Assembly (NCBI RefSeq): GCF_947488715.1
Contig: NZ_CANLAG010000001.1
Coordinates: 434,001 to 498,000, forward strand
Direction: 5' to 3'
Source: an uncultured Tateyamaria sp.
Lineage (GTDB): Bacteria > Pseudomonadota > Alphaproteobacteria > Rhodobacterales > Rhodobacteraceae
DNA: 64,000 nucleotides
The first letter of the stretch is position 1, and each line of letters begins with the position of its first letter. The notes under the pieces are model-generated. The model saw only the letters and a program-made list of their open reading frames with translations, searched no databases and was not told where the DNA came from. This document shows positions 50,560 through 59,607 of the stretch, one piece after another. Position numbers and translations under genes: made by a program.

Positions 50560-51420
50560 ATGCGCACTGTTTATGTAAATGGCGACTACTTGCCCGAGAA
50601 CGAGGCCAAGGTGTCGATCTTTGACCGTGGGTTCCTGATGGCGGACGGGGTGTACGAGGTGACATCGGTTCTGGACGGCAAGCTGATTGATTTCGACGGC
50701 CACGCCGTGCGGCTTCAGCGTTCGCTGGACGAACTCGACATGGCATCTCCGATTTCCAAGGAAGACCTGCTTGAAGTGCACCGCGAACTGGTGCGTCTGA
50801 ACGGGATCGAAGAAGGGATGATCTATCTCCAGATCACACGGGGTGCGCCGGATGATCGGGATTTCGCCTTTCCCGATCCCGAGACGACGCCCCAGACCAT
50901 CGTTCTGTTCACACAGAACAAGCCCGGACTGGCAGATAACCCCGCCGCCAAAAAGGGGATGAAGGTCATCAGCATCGAAGACATCCGCTGGGGCCGTCGT
51001 GACATCAAGACGGTGCAATTGTTGTACCCGTCGATGGGCAAGATGATGGCCAAAAAGGCCGGGGCCGATGACGCCTGGATGATCCAGGACGGGTTTGTCA
51101 CCGAAGGGACGTCAAACAACGCCTACATTGTCAAAGGCAACAAGATCATCACCCGCGCAAAATCCAAGGATATCCTGCACGGCATCACCCGCGCGGCTGT
51201 GCTGCGGTTTGCCCAAGAGGCGCAAATGGAGGTTGAGGAACGCAACTTTACCATCGACGAGGCCCGAGAGGCCGACGAGGCGTTCATCACTTCGGCGTCG
51301 ACTTTTGTGATGCCGGTTGTCGAAATCGATGGTCAGACGCTGGGCGATGGCACACCCGGTCGTGTCGCGCCGCGTTTGCGTGAAATCTACCTTGACGAGA
51401 GCCGCAAAGCGGCAGTCTGA
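50560..51420 (+). CDS. dat: D-amino-acid aminotransferase
   Basis: The 286-residue class IV PLP enzyme starts MRTVYVNGDYLPENEAKVSI and FDRGFLMADGVYEV, with the catalytic lysine Lys150 in RRDIKTVQLLYPSMG. TEGTSNNAYIVKGNKIITRA is a further fold-IV mark. Branched-chain aminotransferases share the fold, but the DRGF-ADGVYE opening and DIKT lysine fit D-amino-acid aminotransferase, which interconverts D-alanine and D-glutamate. Position after dgcN-dgcA supports D-amino-acid use. It ends at a strong terminator. Confidence 0.85.
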   Translation: MRTVYVNGDYLPENEAKVSIFDRGFLMADGVYEVTSVLDGKLIDFDGHAVRLQRSLDELDMASPISKEDLLEVHRELVRLNGIEEGMIYLQITRGAPDDRDFAFPDPETTPQTIVLFTQNKPGLADNPAAKKGMKVISIEDIRWGRRDIKTVQLLYPSMGKMMAKKAGADDAWMIQDGFVTEGTSNNAYIVKGNKIITRAKSKDILHGITRAAVLRFAQEAQMEVEERNFTIDEAREADEAFITSASTFVMPVVEIDGQTLGDGTPGRVAPRLREIYLDESRKAAV

Positions 51421-51432
51421 TCGACCACTTCA

Positions 51433-51474
51433 AAGCCCGCTTTTCAATTACCTCTTGAAAAGCGGGCTTTTTAT
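51433..51474 (+). terminator. intrinsic terminator after dat
   Basis: A 15-bp stem joins AAGCCCGCTTTTCAA (51433-51447) to TTGAAAAGCGGGCTT (51455-51469) around a 7-nt loop, followed by a T-rich end. It closes the dgcN-dgcA-unknown-dat run. Confidence 0.92.
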
Positions 51475-51520
51475 TCCCATCTCAGAATGTGAACTATATT
51501 AACATCGAGGGGCAAATTAA

Positions 51521-52414
51521 ATGAATGAAGAGCTTATACTGAGCCTGCTGAGCGAGAACCTGATCTTGATCTTGGGTGCCGTGTTCCTGCTTGTCTGTCT
51601 GTTTCTGGGCGTTCGCATCGTGCCGCAATCCGAGCAATACGTGGTTGAACGATTTGGCCGTTTGCACTCGGTGCTCGGGCCGGGCATCAACTTTATCGTG
51701 CCGTTTCTGGACGTTGTGCGTCACAAGGTGTCAGTGCTGGAACGTCAGTTGCCGAATGCCAGCCAGGATGCAATCACGTCGGACAACGTGCTGGTACAGG
51801 TTGAAACCAGCATCTTTTACCGGGTGACGGAACCTGAGCGCACTGTGTACCGGATCCGCGACGTGGACGGTGCGGTCCAGACCACTGTGGCCGGGATCGT
51901 GCGCGCCGAGATCGGCAAGATGGAGTTGGATGAGGTCCAATCGAACCGCTCGCAACTGATCAACCAGATCAAACACCTGGTCGAAGAGGCCGTGAACGAT
52001 TGGGGTATCGAAGTGACGCGCGCCGAAATTCTGGACGTGAACCTGGACACTGCAACCCGCGAGGCGATGCTGCAGCAGCTGAATGCCGAACGCGCGCGTC
52101 GCGCCGCGGTGACCGAAGCCGAAGGTAGCAAACGCGCGACCGAGTTGAACGCGGACGCAGAGCTGTATGCAGCCGAACAAGCCGCCAAGGCGCGCCGTGT
52201 TGAGGCGGAGGCCGAGGCTTATGCCACGCAGGTTGTGGCCGAGGCGATTGCGACCCACGGGATCGAAGCGGCGCAGTATCAGGTCGCTTTGAAACAGGTG
52301 GATGCCGTGTCGGCCATGGCGTCGGGTGATGGTCAGCAGACCGTCATTCTGCCAGCCAGTGCAATGGACGCTTTCGGTGAAGCCTTTGGGATGTTGGCGG
52401 GGAGGAAGAAATGA
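51521..52414 (+). CDS. qmcA: SPFH/stomatin-like membrane protease-associated protein
   Basis: The 297-residue protein has one N-terminal membrane segment (about 8-27), then the SPFH domain (IVPQSEQYVVERFGRLHSVL, GINFIVPFLDVVRHKVSVL) and a C-terminal alanine/glutamate-rich coiled coil (RRAAVTEAEGSKRATELNAD). Such proteins form large rings that organise membrane proteases. It is followed with a 4-nt overlap by an NfeD gene, the standard partner. The ATG follows GAGGGG by 8 nt. Confidence 0.9.
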   Translation: MNEELILSLLSENLILILGAVFLLVCLFLGVRIVPQSEQYVVERFGRLHSVLGPGINFIVPFLDVVRHKVSVLERQLPNASQDAITSDNVLVQVETSIFYRVTEPERTVYRIRDVDGAVQTTVAGIVRAEIGKMELDEVQSNRSQLINQIKHLVEEAVNDWGIEVTRAEILDVNLDTATREAMLQQLNAERARRAAVTEAEGSKRATELNADAELYAAEQAAKARRVEAEAEAYATQVVAEAIATHGIEAAQYQVALKQVDAVSAMASGDGQQTVILPASAMDAFGEAFGMLAGRKK

Positions 52415-52698
52415 TGACGGATCTCTGGTCAGTCTGGTGGGTATGGATCGTTGCCGCATTGACGCTGGCGTTGATCGAAGTGTTCATCCCTGCCTTTGTC
52501 TTTCTTGGTCTGGCCGTTGGTGCCGCCGTGGTTGGGGTCGCACTTGGCTTTGGCCTGCTGGGCTGGGTCGGCGCCGGGTTGCCCATGCTGCTCTTGCTGT
52601 TTGCAGTGTCGTCCGTGGTCGCGGCCATTGCCCTGCGCAACATCATCGGCGTTCGGCGCGGACAGGTCAAACACTGGGACCGCGATATCAACGAATGA
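52411..52698 (+). CDS. NfeD-like membrane protein
   Basis: The 95-residue protein has three hydrophobic segments (IVAALTLALIEVFIPAFVFL, AAVVGVALGFGLLGWVGAGL, LLLLFAVSSVVAAIALRNII) and a short tail. It is the membrane part of NfeD, without the C-terminal OB domain of the longest members. NfeD proteins bind and modulate the SPFH partner encoded upstream, with which it overlaps by ATGA. Confidence 0.88.
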   Translation: MMTDLWSVWWVWIVAALTLALIEVFIPAFVFLGLAVGAAVVGVALGFGLLGWVGAGLPMLLLLFAVSSVVAAIALRNIIGVRRGQVKHWDRDINE

Positions 52699-52706
52699 TA
52701 TGCCGT

Positions 52707-52732
52707 CGGGCGGAGCATTGCTCCGCCCGTTT
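52707..52732. terminator. terminator hairpin after nfeD
   Basis: CGGGCGGAGC (52707-52716) and GCTCCGCCCG (52720-52729) form a perfect 10-bp stem with an ATT loop, followed by TTT. It lies between the convergent nfeD and OsmC genes and may stop transcription from the plus strand. Confidence 0.7.
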
Positions 52733-52734
52733 GG

Positions 52735-53325
52735 TCAGGCGCCGTTGCCGGAGTGGCTGAGCGCAGTGTCGCCATTGTGGACCAGCCGTGTGGTCCAGGG
52801 GATCGGATTGCGCAGCGCAAAATGCGCCATGCAGGCTCCTTCGGCCTCCGCCAGCAATGCCTCGATCCGGTCACGGGGTTCGGGGCTTTCGATCAGAACA
52901 TGTGTTTCGACAAGCTCCGTCCTGCCGTCGGTCGTGTGCCCCAAGTCGCGCATATGCCCGAGGTTGGTGGCAAAACGCACCCGTTGTTCCAGCCGCAGAG
53001 ACGTGATTTCGATCTTGCGCGCAGTGTAGATGTCGGTGAGGTGCGTCATCAGGCAGAACCCGATGCCTGCGCAGAAATAGGCCAGCGGGGGCGGTGCCTG
53101 ATCTTCGCCCACCGGGGGTTGTTCGTCACAATAAAGCGTGAGCGGTGAAAAGCCGGGGATGTTCACGGACACCGATCCGGTCTTGTGCTGCATGTTTCCG
53201 GCCTCGGCCACAAGGTTCACCTCGAACTGCAGCGGATCGGGCGCTTTGGCCCGTTTGAACGGGTCCGGTGTGAATGCAGTGGGCTCGGGGGCGTCAACGG
53301 CGCGCTGACCAACGCGGTATGTCAC
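52735..53325 (-). CDS. OsmC family protein
   Basis: The 196-residue protein is an OsmC-fold protein. Candidate redox cysteines lie in PLAYFCAGIGFCLMTHLTD and EGACMAHFAL. OsmC/Ohr members reduce organic hydroperoxides, but the cysteine pattern here is not the classical Ohr one, so the substrate is open. The start is a GTG (53325-53323) that overlaps the stop of the DUF1244 gene by 4 nt. Confidence 0.75.
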   Translation of the reverse strand: MTYRVGQRAVDAPEPTAFTPDPFKRAKAPDPLQFEVNLVAEAGNMQHKTGSVSVNIPGFSPLTLYCDEQPPVGEDQAPPPLAYFCAGIGFCLMTHLTDIYTARKIEITSLRLEQRVRFATNLGHMRDLGHTTDGRTELVETHVLIESPEPRDRIEALLAEAEGACMAHFALRNPIPWTTRLVHNGDTALSHSGNGA

Positions 53326-53636
53326 GACTTGTCCCCGACATTCTGGGCAAAGGCATCCTTGAAGGTCTCTTGCTGGGCGGCGCTTGCGTCTGTTTGGTAG
53401 TCCGCCTTCCAGTCATCCATCGTCATGCCATAGAACGTCTCGCGCGCGGCATCCTTGGTCATATCGATGCCGCGCTTGTTCGCGGCCTCCTGATACCAGC
53501 GCGACAGGCAGTTCCGGCAGAACCCAGCCAGGTTCATCATGTCGATGTTCTGCACATCTGTCCGGTCCTGCATCAGGTGTTGGCGCAGGCGACGGAATGC
53601 GGCGGCCTCGAGTTCGAGCTGGGTTTGGTCATCCAT
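53322..53636 (-). CDS. DUF1244 family protein
   Basis: The 104-residue protein matches DUF1244, with the block NLAGFCRNCLSRWYQEAANK and DAARETFYGMTMDDWKADYQ. The Cys-x2-Cys pair may bind a metal. The family is found mainly in proteobacteria and has no known function. It is the first gene of a two-gene unit with OsmC, from the ATG at 53636. Confidence 0.88.
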   Translation of the reverse strand: MDDQTQLELEAAAFRRLRQHLMQDRTDVQNIDMMNLAGFCRNCLSRWYQEAANKRGIDMTKDAARETFYGMTMDDWKADYQTDASAAQQETFKDAFAQNVGDKS

Positions 53637-53678
53637 TTGGTCGGTCCTTTTGTGTGCGATCTGGCGGGGCGTGAGAGA

Positions 53679-54416
53679 TCACAGATTGGCTTGCAAGCGC
53701 GCGGCGTCAAGATGCGGGGCCAGACGCGCCGCCCATTCCTGTTGGCCTTCCGCCTGTGTGATCAAATCCTGGCGTAGCTCCAGGATGACATTCGGGCGAC
53801 CGGGAATATGGGCATGCTGGCTCATCGCATCGCCGGGGAAAAATCCCGCATAGGGCGCGTTGTCACCCACAGGTGTGGTCAAATCCGCGGTCAGGCGTTG
53901 GATCAACGGATCGGCAATACGCCGGTCTTGCGCAGAGAGCACGCCAATCTCCCAGGGTCGCGGCGGGCGGCCAACAAGCTGCGGGGTAAAGCTGTGCATG
54001 GCGAGGAAGCATACCTCACGCCCGGCGGCGGTGTGCGCGATGGCACTGTGATAAGGCGCATAAAGGGTGTCGATCCGGCGTTGTCGCTCTTCGTCCGGCA
54101 GGATGCGATTGCCGGGGATGATTGTCCCGTCATACAGCTGGGGGATCAGGGTGGGATCGTCGGCACCCCGGTTCGGGTCAATCACGAGACGTGAAAAATT
54201 GGCACTGACAACTGGCGCATTCAGCAACACACCCAACGCCCGCGCGACACCAAGCGCGCCAATATCTATGGCGATGTGGCGCTCCATTTCCGCGTCCGGT
54301 AGGCCAAGCGTGCCGCCATTGACATGGGGCGGCACAAGGTTCGTGGCATGATCACAGGTAATGACCCACGGGCCGTTTCGATCTGCGCCGTCGATGAAAT
54401 AGGGGATGTGTGTCAT
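53679..54416 (-). CDS. N-formylglutamate amidohydrolase family protein
   Basis: The 245-residue enzyme has family hallmarks ITCDHATNLVPPHVNGG, HIAIDIGALGVARAL, SRLVIDPNRGADDPTLIPQL and FLAMHSFTPQLVGRPPRPWE, with metal-ligand histidines visible in CDHA and MHS. True HutG homologues finish histidine breakdown, but no other hut gene is present, so the in vivo amide substrate may differ. The ATG at 54416 is divergent from pyk with 102 bp between starts. Confidence 0.87.
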   Translation of the reverse strand: MTHIPYFIDGADRNGPWVITCDHATNLVPPHVNGGTLGLPDAEMERHIAIDIGALGVARALGVLLNAPVVSANFSRLVIDPNRGADDPTLIPQLYDGTIIPGNRILPDEERQRRIDTLYAPYHSAIAHTAAGREVCFLAMHSFTPQLVGRPPRPWEIGVLSAQDRRIADPLIQRLTADLTTPVGDNAPYAGFFPGDAMSQHAHIPGRPNVILELRQDLITQAEGQQEWAARLAPHLDAARLQANL

Positions 54417-54518
54417 GTAACCTTCACCAAATGTGTCGCAGGTTTAGGCCAGTTGCCATGGGAAGTGAATTGGGCAATAAGGCCCCCGTTAGCGATATCA
54501 TTAGAGAGGCCTGCCACT

Positions 54519-55964
54519 ATGAGACGTATGCGAAACGTGAAAATCGTGGCAACGCTGGGCCCCGCATCCGACACATACGACATGATCCGCTCCCTGCATG
54601 AGGCAGGCGCGGATGTGTTTCGGTTGAACATGTCGCACGGCAGCCATGCCGAGATTGCGGAAAAGCACGCGATCATTCGCAAGATCGAGGAAGACACCGG
54701 ATCGACCATCGGCATCCTTGCCGACTTGCAAGGCCCCAAACTGCGCGTGGGTGTGTTTGCCGGTGACAGCGAGATGCTGGACGAAGGCGCCAAGTTCCGC
54801 CTCGACCTCGACACCGCAGATGGCGACAGCAGCCGCGTGTGCCTGCCACACCCTGAAATTTTTGCAGCCCTCGAACCGGGCAAGACATTGCTGGTCAACG
54901 ATGGCAAGATCCGGCTCAAGGTCGAAGACTGCGGTCCGGACTTTGCCGACTGCGTCGTGGTGACTGGCGGTGTGATTTCCAACCGCAAGGGCGTCAACGT
55001 CCCGGATGTTGAACTGCCCCTGGCCGCGCTTTCCGAGAAAGACCGGGCCGACCTCGAATTTGTGGCCGAGTTGGGCGTTGACTGGATGGCGCTTTCCTTT
55101 GTCCAGCGCCCCGCGGATGTGCAAGAGGCGCGTGACCTGATCAAGGGGCGCGCTGCCGTTCTGTCCAAGATTGAAAAGCCCAACGCGGTTGAGCGGTTTG
55201 ACGACATTCTGGCTGTGAGCGACGGCATCATGGTCGCGCGCGGCGATCTTGGTGTGGAATTGCCCGTCCAGAATGTGCCGCCTATTCAGAAACGTCTGGT
55301 GCGCAAGTGCCGTCATGCCGCCAAGCCGGTGATCGTCGCCACGCAGATGCTGGAAAGCATGATTGAAAGCCCGATGCCGACCCGCGCCGAGGTCAGCGAT
55401 GTGGCGACGGCGATCTATGAAGGTGCCGATGCCGTCATGCTGAGCGCCGAAAGTGCTGCGGGCAGCTATCCGATTGATGCCGTGACGACGATGGACCGTG
55501 TGGCGGCAGAGGTCGAACAGGACCCGACCTATACCCAGATCATCGAAGCCAGCCGGAACCCGGTCCGTGGGTCCGTTGCGGATGGCATCGTGGCCGCCGC
55601 CCGCGAGATTGCGGAAACCGCGGACATCAAGGCGATTTGCTGCTTTACCCAAAGCGGGACAACCGCACTGTTGGTGGCCCGCGAACGGCCTCGCGTGCCG
55701 ATCATCGCACTGACCCCACTGGTCGGTACGGCCCGGCGCTTGGCGCTGAGCTGGGGCTGTAACTGTGCCATCACCGGCGTTATGGACCGGTTCAAAGGCG
55801 CGGTGGTGGGCGCTGCCAAAGCCGCCCGCGAAGAAGGCTTTGCCACAGCCGACGATCAGATCGTCGTCACGGCGGGTGTGCCCTTCAACGTGACAGGCAC
55901 GACAAACATCCTGCGCGTGGCCCCTTGTGATGAACGTTTGATTTACTCGACAGATCCGGAGTAA
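54519..55964 (+). CDS. pyk: pyruvate kinase
   Basis: The 481-residue glycolytic enzyme makes pyruvate and ATP from phosphoenolpyruvate and ADP. Family marks are VKIVATLGPASDTYDMIRSL, DVFRLNMSHGSH, ILADLQGPKLRVG, the active-site SKIEKPNAVERFDDI and MVARGDLGVELP, and KPVIVATQMLESMIESPMPT. The ATG at 54519 follows AGAGAGG. The frame is open upstream but unlike pyruvate kinase. The length is normal for the bacterial single-gene form. Confidence 0.96.
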   Translation: MRRMRNVKIVATLGPASDTYDMIRSLHEAGADVFRLNMSHGSHAEIAEKHAIIRKIEEDTGSTIGILADLQGPKLRVGVFAGDSEMLDEGAKFRLDLDTADGDSSRVCLPHPEIFAALEPGKTLLVNDGKIRLKVEDCGPDFADCVVVTGGVISNRKGVNVPDVELPLAALSEKDRADLEFVAELGVDWMALSFVQRPADVQEARDLIKGRAAVLSKIEKPNAVERFDDILAVSDGIMVARGDLGVELPVQNVPPIQKRLVRKCRHAAKPVIVATQMLESMIESPMPTRAEVSDVATAIYEGADAVMLSAESAAGSYPIDAVTTMDRVAAEVEQDPTYTQIIEASRNPVRGSVADGIVAAAREIAETADIKAICCFTQSGTTALLVARERPRVPIIALTPLVGTARRLALSWGCNCAITGVMDRFKGAVVGAAKAAREEGFATADDQIVVTAGVPFNVTGTTNILRVAPCDERLIYSTDPE

Positions 55965-55993
55965 CCTTTCCCCGATTAAGGTTAAGGTCTGTT

Positions 55994-56215
55994 ATGAGCC
56001 CCGATATGTATCTGGTGCTCGGCATATTGATTGCCGGGTTTTCTATCCCATCCGTTTTGTCCGCCCTGTCTGATCGCCGCGCGCCACGTGCCTCTGCGAT
56101 CACCATCCTGATTGCGGGTGGTCTGATCCTGCTTGCTGTCCAGACCCAACCGGGCGGCTACTCCCTTCAGGAAATACCGGATGTTTTTGTCCGGGTCATC
56201 GCCCGCTTTATCTGA
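55994..56215 (+). CDS. 73-residue membrane protein between pyk and rpmI
   Basis: The small protein has two hydrophobic segments (about 5-24 and 36-50) separated by a short basic loop (SDRRAPRAS), a hairpin-type membrane protein with a short tail ([10 protein letters not shown]). It starts 30 nt after pyk and is probably co-transcribed. I recognise no family name. Similar small membrane proteins at this place would point to a conserved gene. Confidence 0.65.
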   Translation: MSPDMYLVLGILIAGFSIPSVLSALSDRRAPRASAITILIAGGLILLAVQTQPGGYSLQEIPDVFVRVIARFI

Positions 56216-56237
56216 AGGCGCTGGCACGCAATTGCTC

Positions 56238-56266
56238 TTGCCATAGGTCGGGCGACCTCCTATACG
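56238..56266 (+). promoter_or_regulatory. candidate sigma70 promoter for rpmI-rplT with a spacer palindrome
   Basis: TTGCCA (56238-56243) and TATACG (56261-56266) are separated by 17 bp, a good match to a housekeeping promoter, 78 bp upstream of the rpmI start. The spacer contains the perfect palindrome AGGTCGGGCGACCT (56245-56258). It could be a chance feature or an operator. Confidence 0.5.
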
Positions 56267-56343
56267 CCCAACTCGTTCCGCGCGTCCGGCCCAAGTGGCA
56301 TGCCGAGTCGCGCATCTACCGAACTCAAACGATGGAGACGGAA

Positions 56344-56544
56344 ATGCCCAAGATGAAGACGAAATCGAGCGCCAAAAAGCGCTTTAAGGTGACCGCGACC
56401 GGTAAGGTCATGGCAGGTCAAGCCGGCAAACGCCACGGCATGATCAAACGCACCCGCAAGTTCATTCGTGACGCCCGTGGCACCACGACCCTGTCGGCCC
56501 CCGACGCCAAAATCGTCAAGGGCTTCATGCCCTACGACCGCTGA
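56344..56544 (+). CDS. rpmI: 50S ribosomal protein L35
   Basis: The 66-residue basic protein has the L35 pattern [20 protein letters not shown] and [20 protein letters not shown]. The ATG at 56344 is used because the processed L35 starts PKMKTK; an ATG four codons upstream is less likely. It is followed after 15 nt by rplT, the usual gene order. No infC is in front of it. Confidence 0.97.
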   Translation: MPKMKTKSSAKKRFKVTATGKVMAGQAGKRHGMIKRTRKFIRDARGTTTLSAPDAKIVKGFMPYDR

Positions 56545-56559
56545 TAGGAGGTATCTGAT

Positions 56560-56925
56560 ATGTCCCGTACCAAAGGTGGAACAGTCGCCCACGCCCGTCA
56601 CAAGAAGGTCATCAAGGCCGCCAAAGGTTACTATGGCCGCCGCAAGAGCACCTTCAAGGTCGCCCGCCAGGCGGTCGACAAGGCCAACCAATACGCCACG
56701 CGTGACCGTCATAACCGCAAGCGCAACTTCCGCGCGCTGTGGATCCAGCGGATCAACGCCGCCGTGCGTGCCCATGACGAGGCGCTGACATACAGCCGCT
56801 TTATCAATGGTCTGAACCTGGCCGGCATCGAAGTCGACCGCAAGGTTCTTGCCGACCTGGCCGTGAACGAGCCCGAGGCATTTGCCGCGATCGTGGATCA
56901 AGCCAAGGCACAGCTGACCGCCTGA
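56560..56925 (+). CDS. rplT: 50S ribosomal protein L20
   Basis: The 121-residue protein matches L20: [58 protein letters not shown]. The start follows a perfect AGGAGGT ribosome site. L20 binds 23S rRNA early in assembly and in many bacteria represses its own operon. A strong terminator follows. Confidence 0.97.
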   Translation: MSRTKGGTVAHARHKKVIKAAKGYYGRRKSTFKVARQAVDKANQYATRDRHNRKRNFRALWIQRINAAVRAHDEALTYSRFINGLNLAGIEVDRKVLADLAVNEPEAFAAIVDQAKAQLTA

Positions 56926-56949
56926 TCGGCGCCTCAGTTCTGAGTTTTG

Positions 56950-56978
56950 AAAACCCCGGCCTCGTGCCGGGGTTTTTT
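56950..56978 (+). terminator. intrinsic terminator of rpmI-rplT
   Basis: AAAACCCCGGC (56950-56960) pairs with GCCGGGGTTTT (56966-56976) around CTCGT, followed by more T residues. It may also terminate the oppositely oriented gene that ends at 56978. Confidence 0.92.
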
Positions 56979-58273
56979 CATTCCGGGGTAGGTTGCGTGA
57001 TCTGCGCGCCGCCCGCATGGGTCAGGCGGATTGTGCATCCCGCCTCCAGTTCCGCGGCATAGGCGGTGGCCACGATGTTCCAGACCTCTTGCGGCGCGCT
57101 GGTCCAGACATCTGTGACATGGCAGTGAAAGTGGTCTTTCAACAGCGCGTCCGCGGCGTTTCCGAACGCAGCGCGGCGTTCGTTGATGTCCACATCGCCA
57201 CCACCACCGAAAAGGCTTGCTGTGGGGGTGACGATCTCGATCACGGCTTCGATCAACCCATTGACGAACACTTGATCATCCTGCTCTGCCGTGGCCATGT
57301 CGGCCAGCCCTTCGGCAAACAGGGCGGGATCGCAGTAAAACATTGTGCCCTCGTCGCGATCCAGAACCCCGAGGTAGAACGCGGCATAGGCCGCCGCCCC
57401 AAGTTCGGAGGTGTCGGCCATGGCCTGCCGGGCCGCAATCTCCAAACGCTCATAATCGCCGCCCCATCGTGGCAGCAGGTGAAAGGCGCGCTCGCGCATC
57501 GTCACCCAGCACCGCGGGTTCAGGGCGAGACAGCGCTGGAACACGGCGTCGCAGGCCGCGTCCTCCCATTCCGATGACAATGCGACCGTGTGCGTGACCG
57601 AGGCCAGCAGAAAGGACGTCTCCTTCTGGACGTCAAAGTCGGCCAACACTTCGTTGGCGCGTTCCAGATGCATCTCAAATCCGTGCCATCCGTCCGACGT
57701 CACCGCGTCGGCATAGTCACCACCGCGCCGCGCCCAGGCCATCTCCTCGTGCGCACGTGCCAGCATCGCGGCCAGACGGGGATCACGGTGATGTTCGGCA
57801 AAGGCCATTTCGAGCTTTTCAATGGAAGCAAGCGGCAGCTCTGATGCCACCATACCATAGCAGTCGTCGTTTTCCTCGAGGAACGTCAACTGCGCCCACC
57901 GCGCAGCACGCGTGCCGACATAGGTGAGCGGTTGCCCTTCGACCGACGTATTCACCGCGTCCCATCGCGCCATCTGGGTCAGGAATGCGGGCCACTTTTC
58001 TGTGCCAGCCAAGCCACGCATACGAAACATGGCGGCGGGTTCATGGGCGATTTCGTCGCGTGTTTTCGTGTCCAGCTCAAATTGCCCGTCCTCGACCTCC
58101 GGTACCGGGATGCCTGCGTCACCGATGGGGCTGTGTGCTTTGCTCAACCGCCAGAGTGCGCGGGGCATGGCCCAGACCAATATGATGGGCAGCAACATCA
58201 GGTTCAACGCCAGCCGCACCAGATAGGGCAGGCGCGGAAACAGGATTTCATATTGGCGGGCGAGGTACTGCAT
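56978..58273 (-). CDS. 431-residue protein of unknown function
   Basis: The protein begins with a basic segment and one hydrophobic stretch (about 18-36, YLVRLALNLMLLPIILVWAM), so it is probably membrane-anchored with a large cytoplasmic part. The remainder is rich in alanine and helices with tryptophan-containing, TPR-like stretches (HEEMAWARRGGDYADAVTSD, CLALNPRCWVTMRERAFHLL). I recognise no family. It lies between rplT and pheS on the opposite strand and has coding statistics like its neighbours. Confidence 0.72.
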   Translation of the reverse strand: MQYLARQYEILFPRLPYLVRLALNLMLLPIILVWAMPRALWRLSKAHSPIGDAGIPVPEVEDGQFELDTKTRDEIAHEPAAMFRMRGLAGTEKWPAFLTQMARWDAVNTSVEGQPLTYVGTRAARWAQLTFLEENDDCYGMVASELPLASIEKLEMAFAEHHRDPRLAAMLARAHEEMAWARRGGDYADAVTSDGWHGFEMHLERANEVLADFDVQKETSFLLASVTHTVALSSEWEDAACDAVFQRCLALNPRCWVTMRERAFHLLPRWGGDYERLEIAARQAMADTSELGAAAYAAFYLGVLDRDEGTMFYCDPALFAEGLADMATAEQDDQVFVNGLIEAVIEIVTPTASLFGGGGDVDINERRAAFGNAADALLKDHFHCHVTDVWTSAPQEVWNIVATAYAAELEAGCTIRLTHAGGAQITQPTPE

Positions 58274-58442
58274 GGTCGATACTCCTTACGCGCATGGGTT
58301 GAAACATGCGTGTTTGACCCGCATTCGACGGCGTTGGGGCGAAACTGTGACGTCGGGCGCGGCCATGGGCGACCCAAGCCCGGTTGCACTGTGCTGCGCG
58401 CAGCGTTAGATCGCTCTGAAACCACGTGGGAACAGCGGTGCC

Positions 58443-59516
58443 ATGGACGATCTCAAATCCAAATATCTGACCCTGATCGCAGAGGCCGGTGACGAGGCTA
58501 CGCTGGAAGACATCCGCATCACCGCCGTCGGCAAAAAGGGTGAGGTTGCCCTCAAGATGCGCGAGCTGGGCAAGATGACGCCCGAAGAACGCCAGGTGGC
58601 AGGACCGGCGCTCAACGCGCTCAAGGACGAGATCAACAGCGCGCTGGCCGCGAAAAAGGCTGCGCTGGCGGATGCCGCACTGGATGAACGGCTGCGCAGC
58701 GAATGGCTTGATGTGACGCTGCCCACCCGGCCACAGCGGCAGGGCACAATCCACCCGATCAGTCAGGTCAGCGAAGAGGTCACCGCGATCTTTGCCGAGA
58801 TGGGGTTCAGCGTTGCCGAGGGGCCGCGCATCGACACCGATTGGTACAACTTTGATGCGTTGAACATCCCCGGTCACCACCCTGCACGGGCCGAGATGGA
58901 CACGTTTTATATGCACCGCGCCGAGGGCGACAACCGCCCGCCGCACGTGTTGCGCACACACACGTCGCCGGTACAGATCCGGTCGATGGAAGCCTCTGGC
59001 GCGCCGACCCGCATCATCTGCCCCGGTGGTGTCTACCGCGCAGACTATGACCAGACCCACACGCCGATGTTCCACCAGGTCGAAGGCCTTGCCATCGACA
59101 AGGACATTTCGATGGCCAACCTGAAATGGGTGCTGGAAGAGTTCGTGAAGTCCTATTTCGAGGTGGACGGTGTTGATCTGCGCTTCCGCGCCTCGCACTT
59201 CCCCTTCACTGAACCATCGGCCGAGGTTGATATCCGCTGTTCTTGGGAGGGCGGTACACTCAAGGTTGGTGAGGGCGACGACTGGCTCGAAATCCTCGGC
59301 TCCGGCATGGTGCACCCTAAGGTCCTGCAGGCCGGAGGCATCGACCCGAACGAATGGCAGGGCTTTGCCTTTGGCATGGGGATCGACCGGATTGCGATGC
59401 TGAAATACGGCATCCCGGATTTGCGCGCGTTCTTTGACAGTGACTTGCGGTGGCTGCGCCACTACGGCTTTGCGGCGCTGGACGTGCCGACCTTGCACGG
59501 CGGGCTGAGCCGGTAG
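58443..59516 (+). CDS. pheS: phenylalanyl-tRNA synthetase alpha subunit
   Basis: The 357-residue class II synthetase subunit has an N-terminal coiled coil and the catalytic core with [77 protein letters not shown] and the motif 3 region [19 protein letters not shown]. It works as an alpha2-beta2 enzyme with PheT, encoded 1.2 kb downstream. The ATG is at 58443. Confidence 0.96.
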   Translation: MDDLKSKYLTLIAEAGDEATLEDIRITAVGKKGEVALKMRELGKMTPEERQVAGPALNALKDEINSALAAKKAALADAALDERLRSEWLDVTLPTRPQRQGTIHPISQVSEEVTAIFAEMGFSVAEGPRIDTDWYNFDALNIPGHHPARAEMDTFYMHRAEGDNRPPHVLRTHTSPVQIRSMEASGAPTRIICPGGVYRADYDQTHTPMFHQVEGLAIDKDISMANLKWVLEEFVKSYFEVDGVDLRFRASHFPFTEPSAEVDIRCSWEGGTLKVGEGDDWLEILGSGMVHPKVLQAGGIDPNEWQGFAFGMGIDRIAMLKYGIPDLRAFFDSDLRWLRHYGFAALDVPTLHGGLSR

Positions 59517-59531
59517 GCGATGTTTGGCACA

Positions 59532-59556
59532 GGTGCGCGGAGACCGCCCACCCTAC
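59532..59556 (-). repeat. REP-like hairpin with GTAGGG foot
   Basis: On the minus strand the segment reads GTAGGG at 59556-59551, then an imperfect hairpin GGTGGGCG-GTCTC-CGCGCACC. It is the third element of this type in the window, in the spacer between pheS and the small membrane protein gene. Confidence 0.4.
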
Positions 59557-59607
59557 GCAGGGTGAGCATTCATTGCACGCCATCCATTGCACGCTATGTT
59601 CCCCCAC

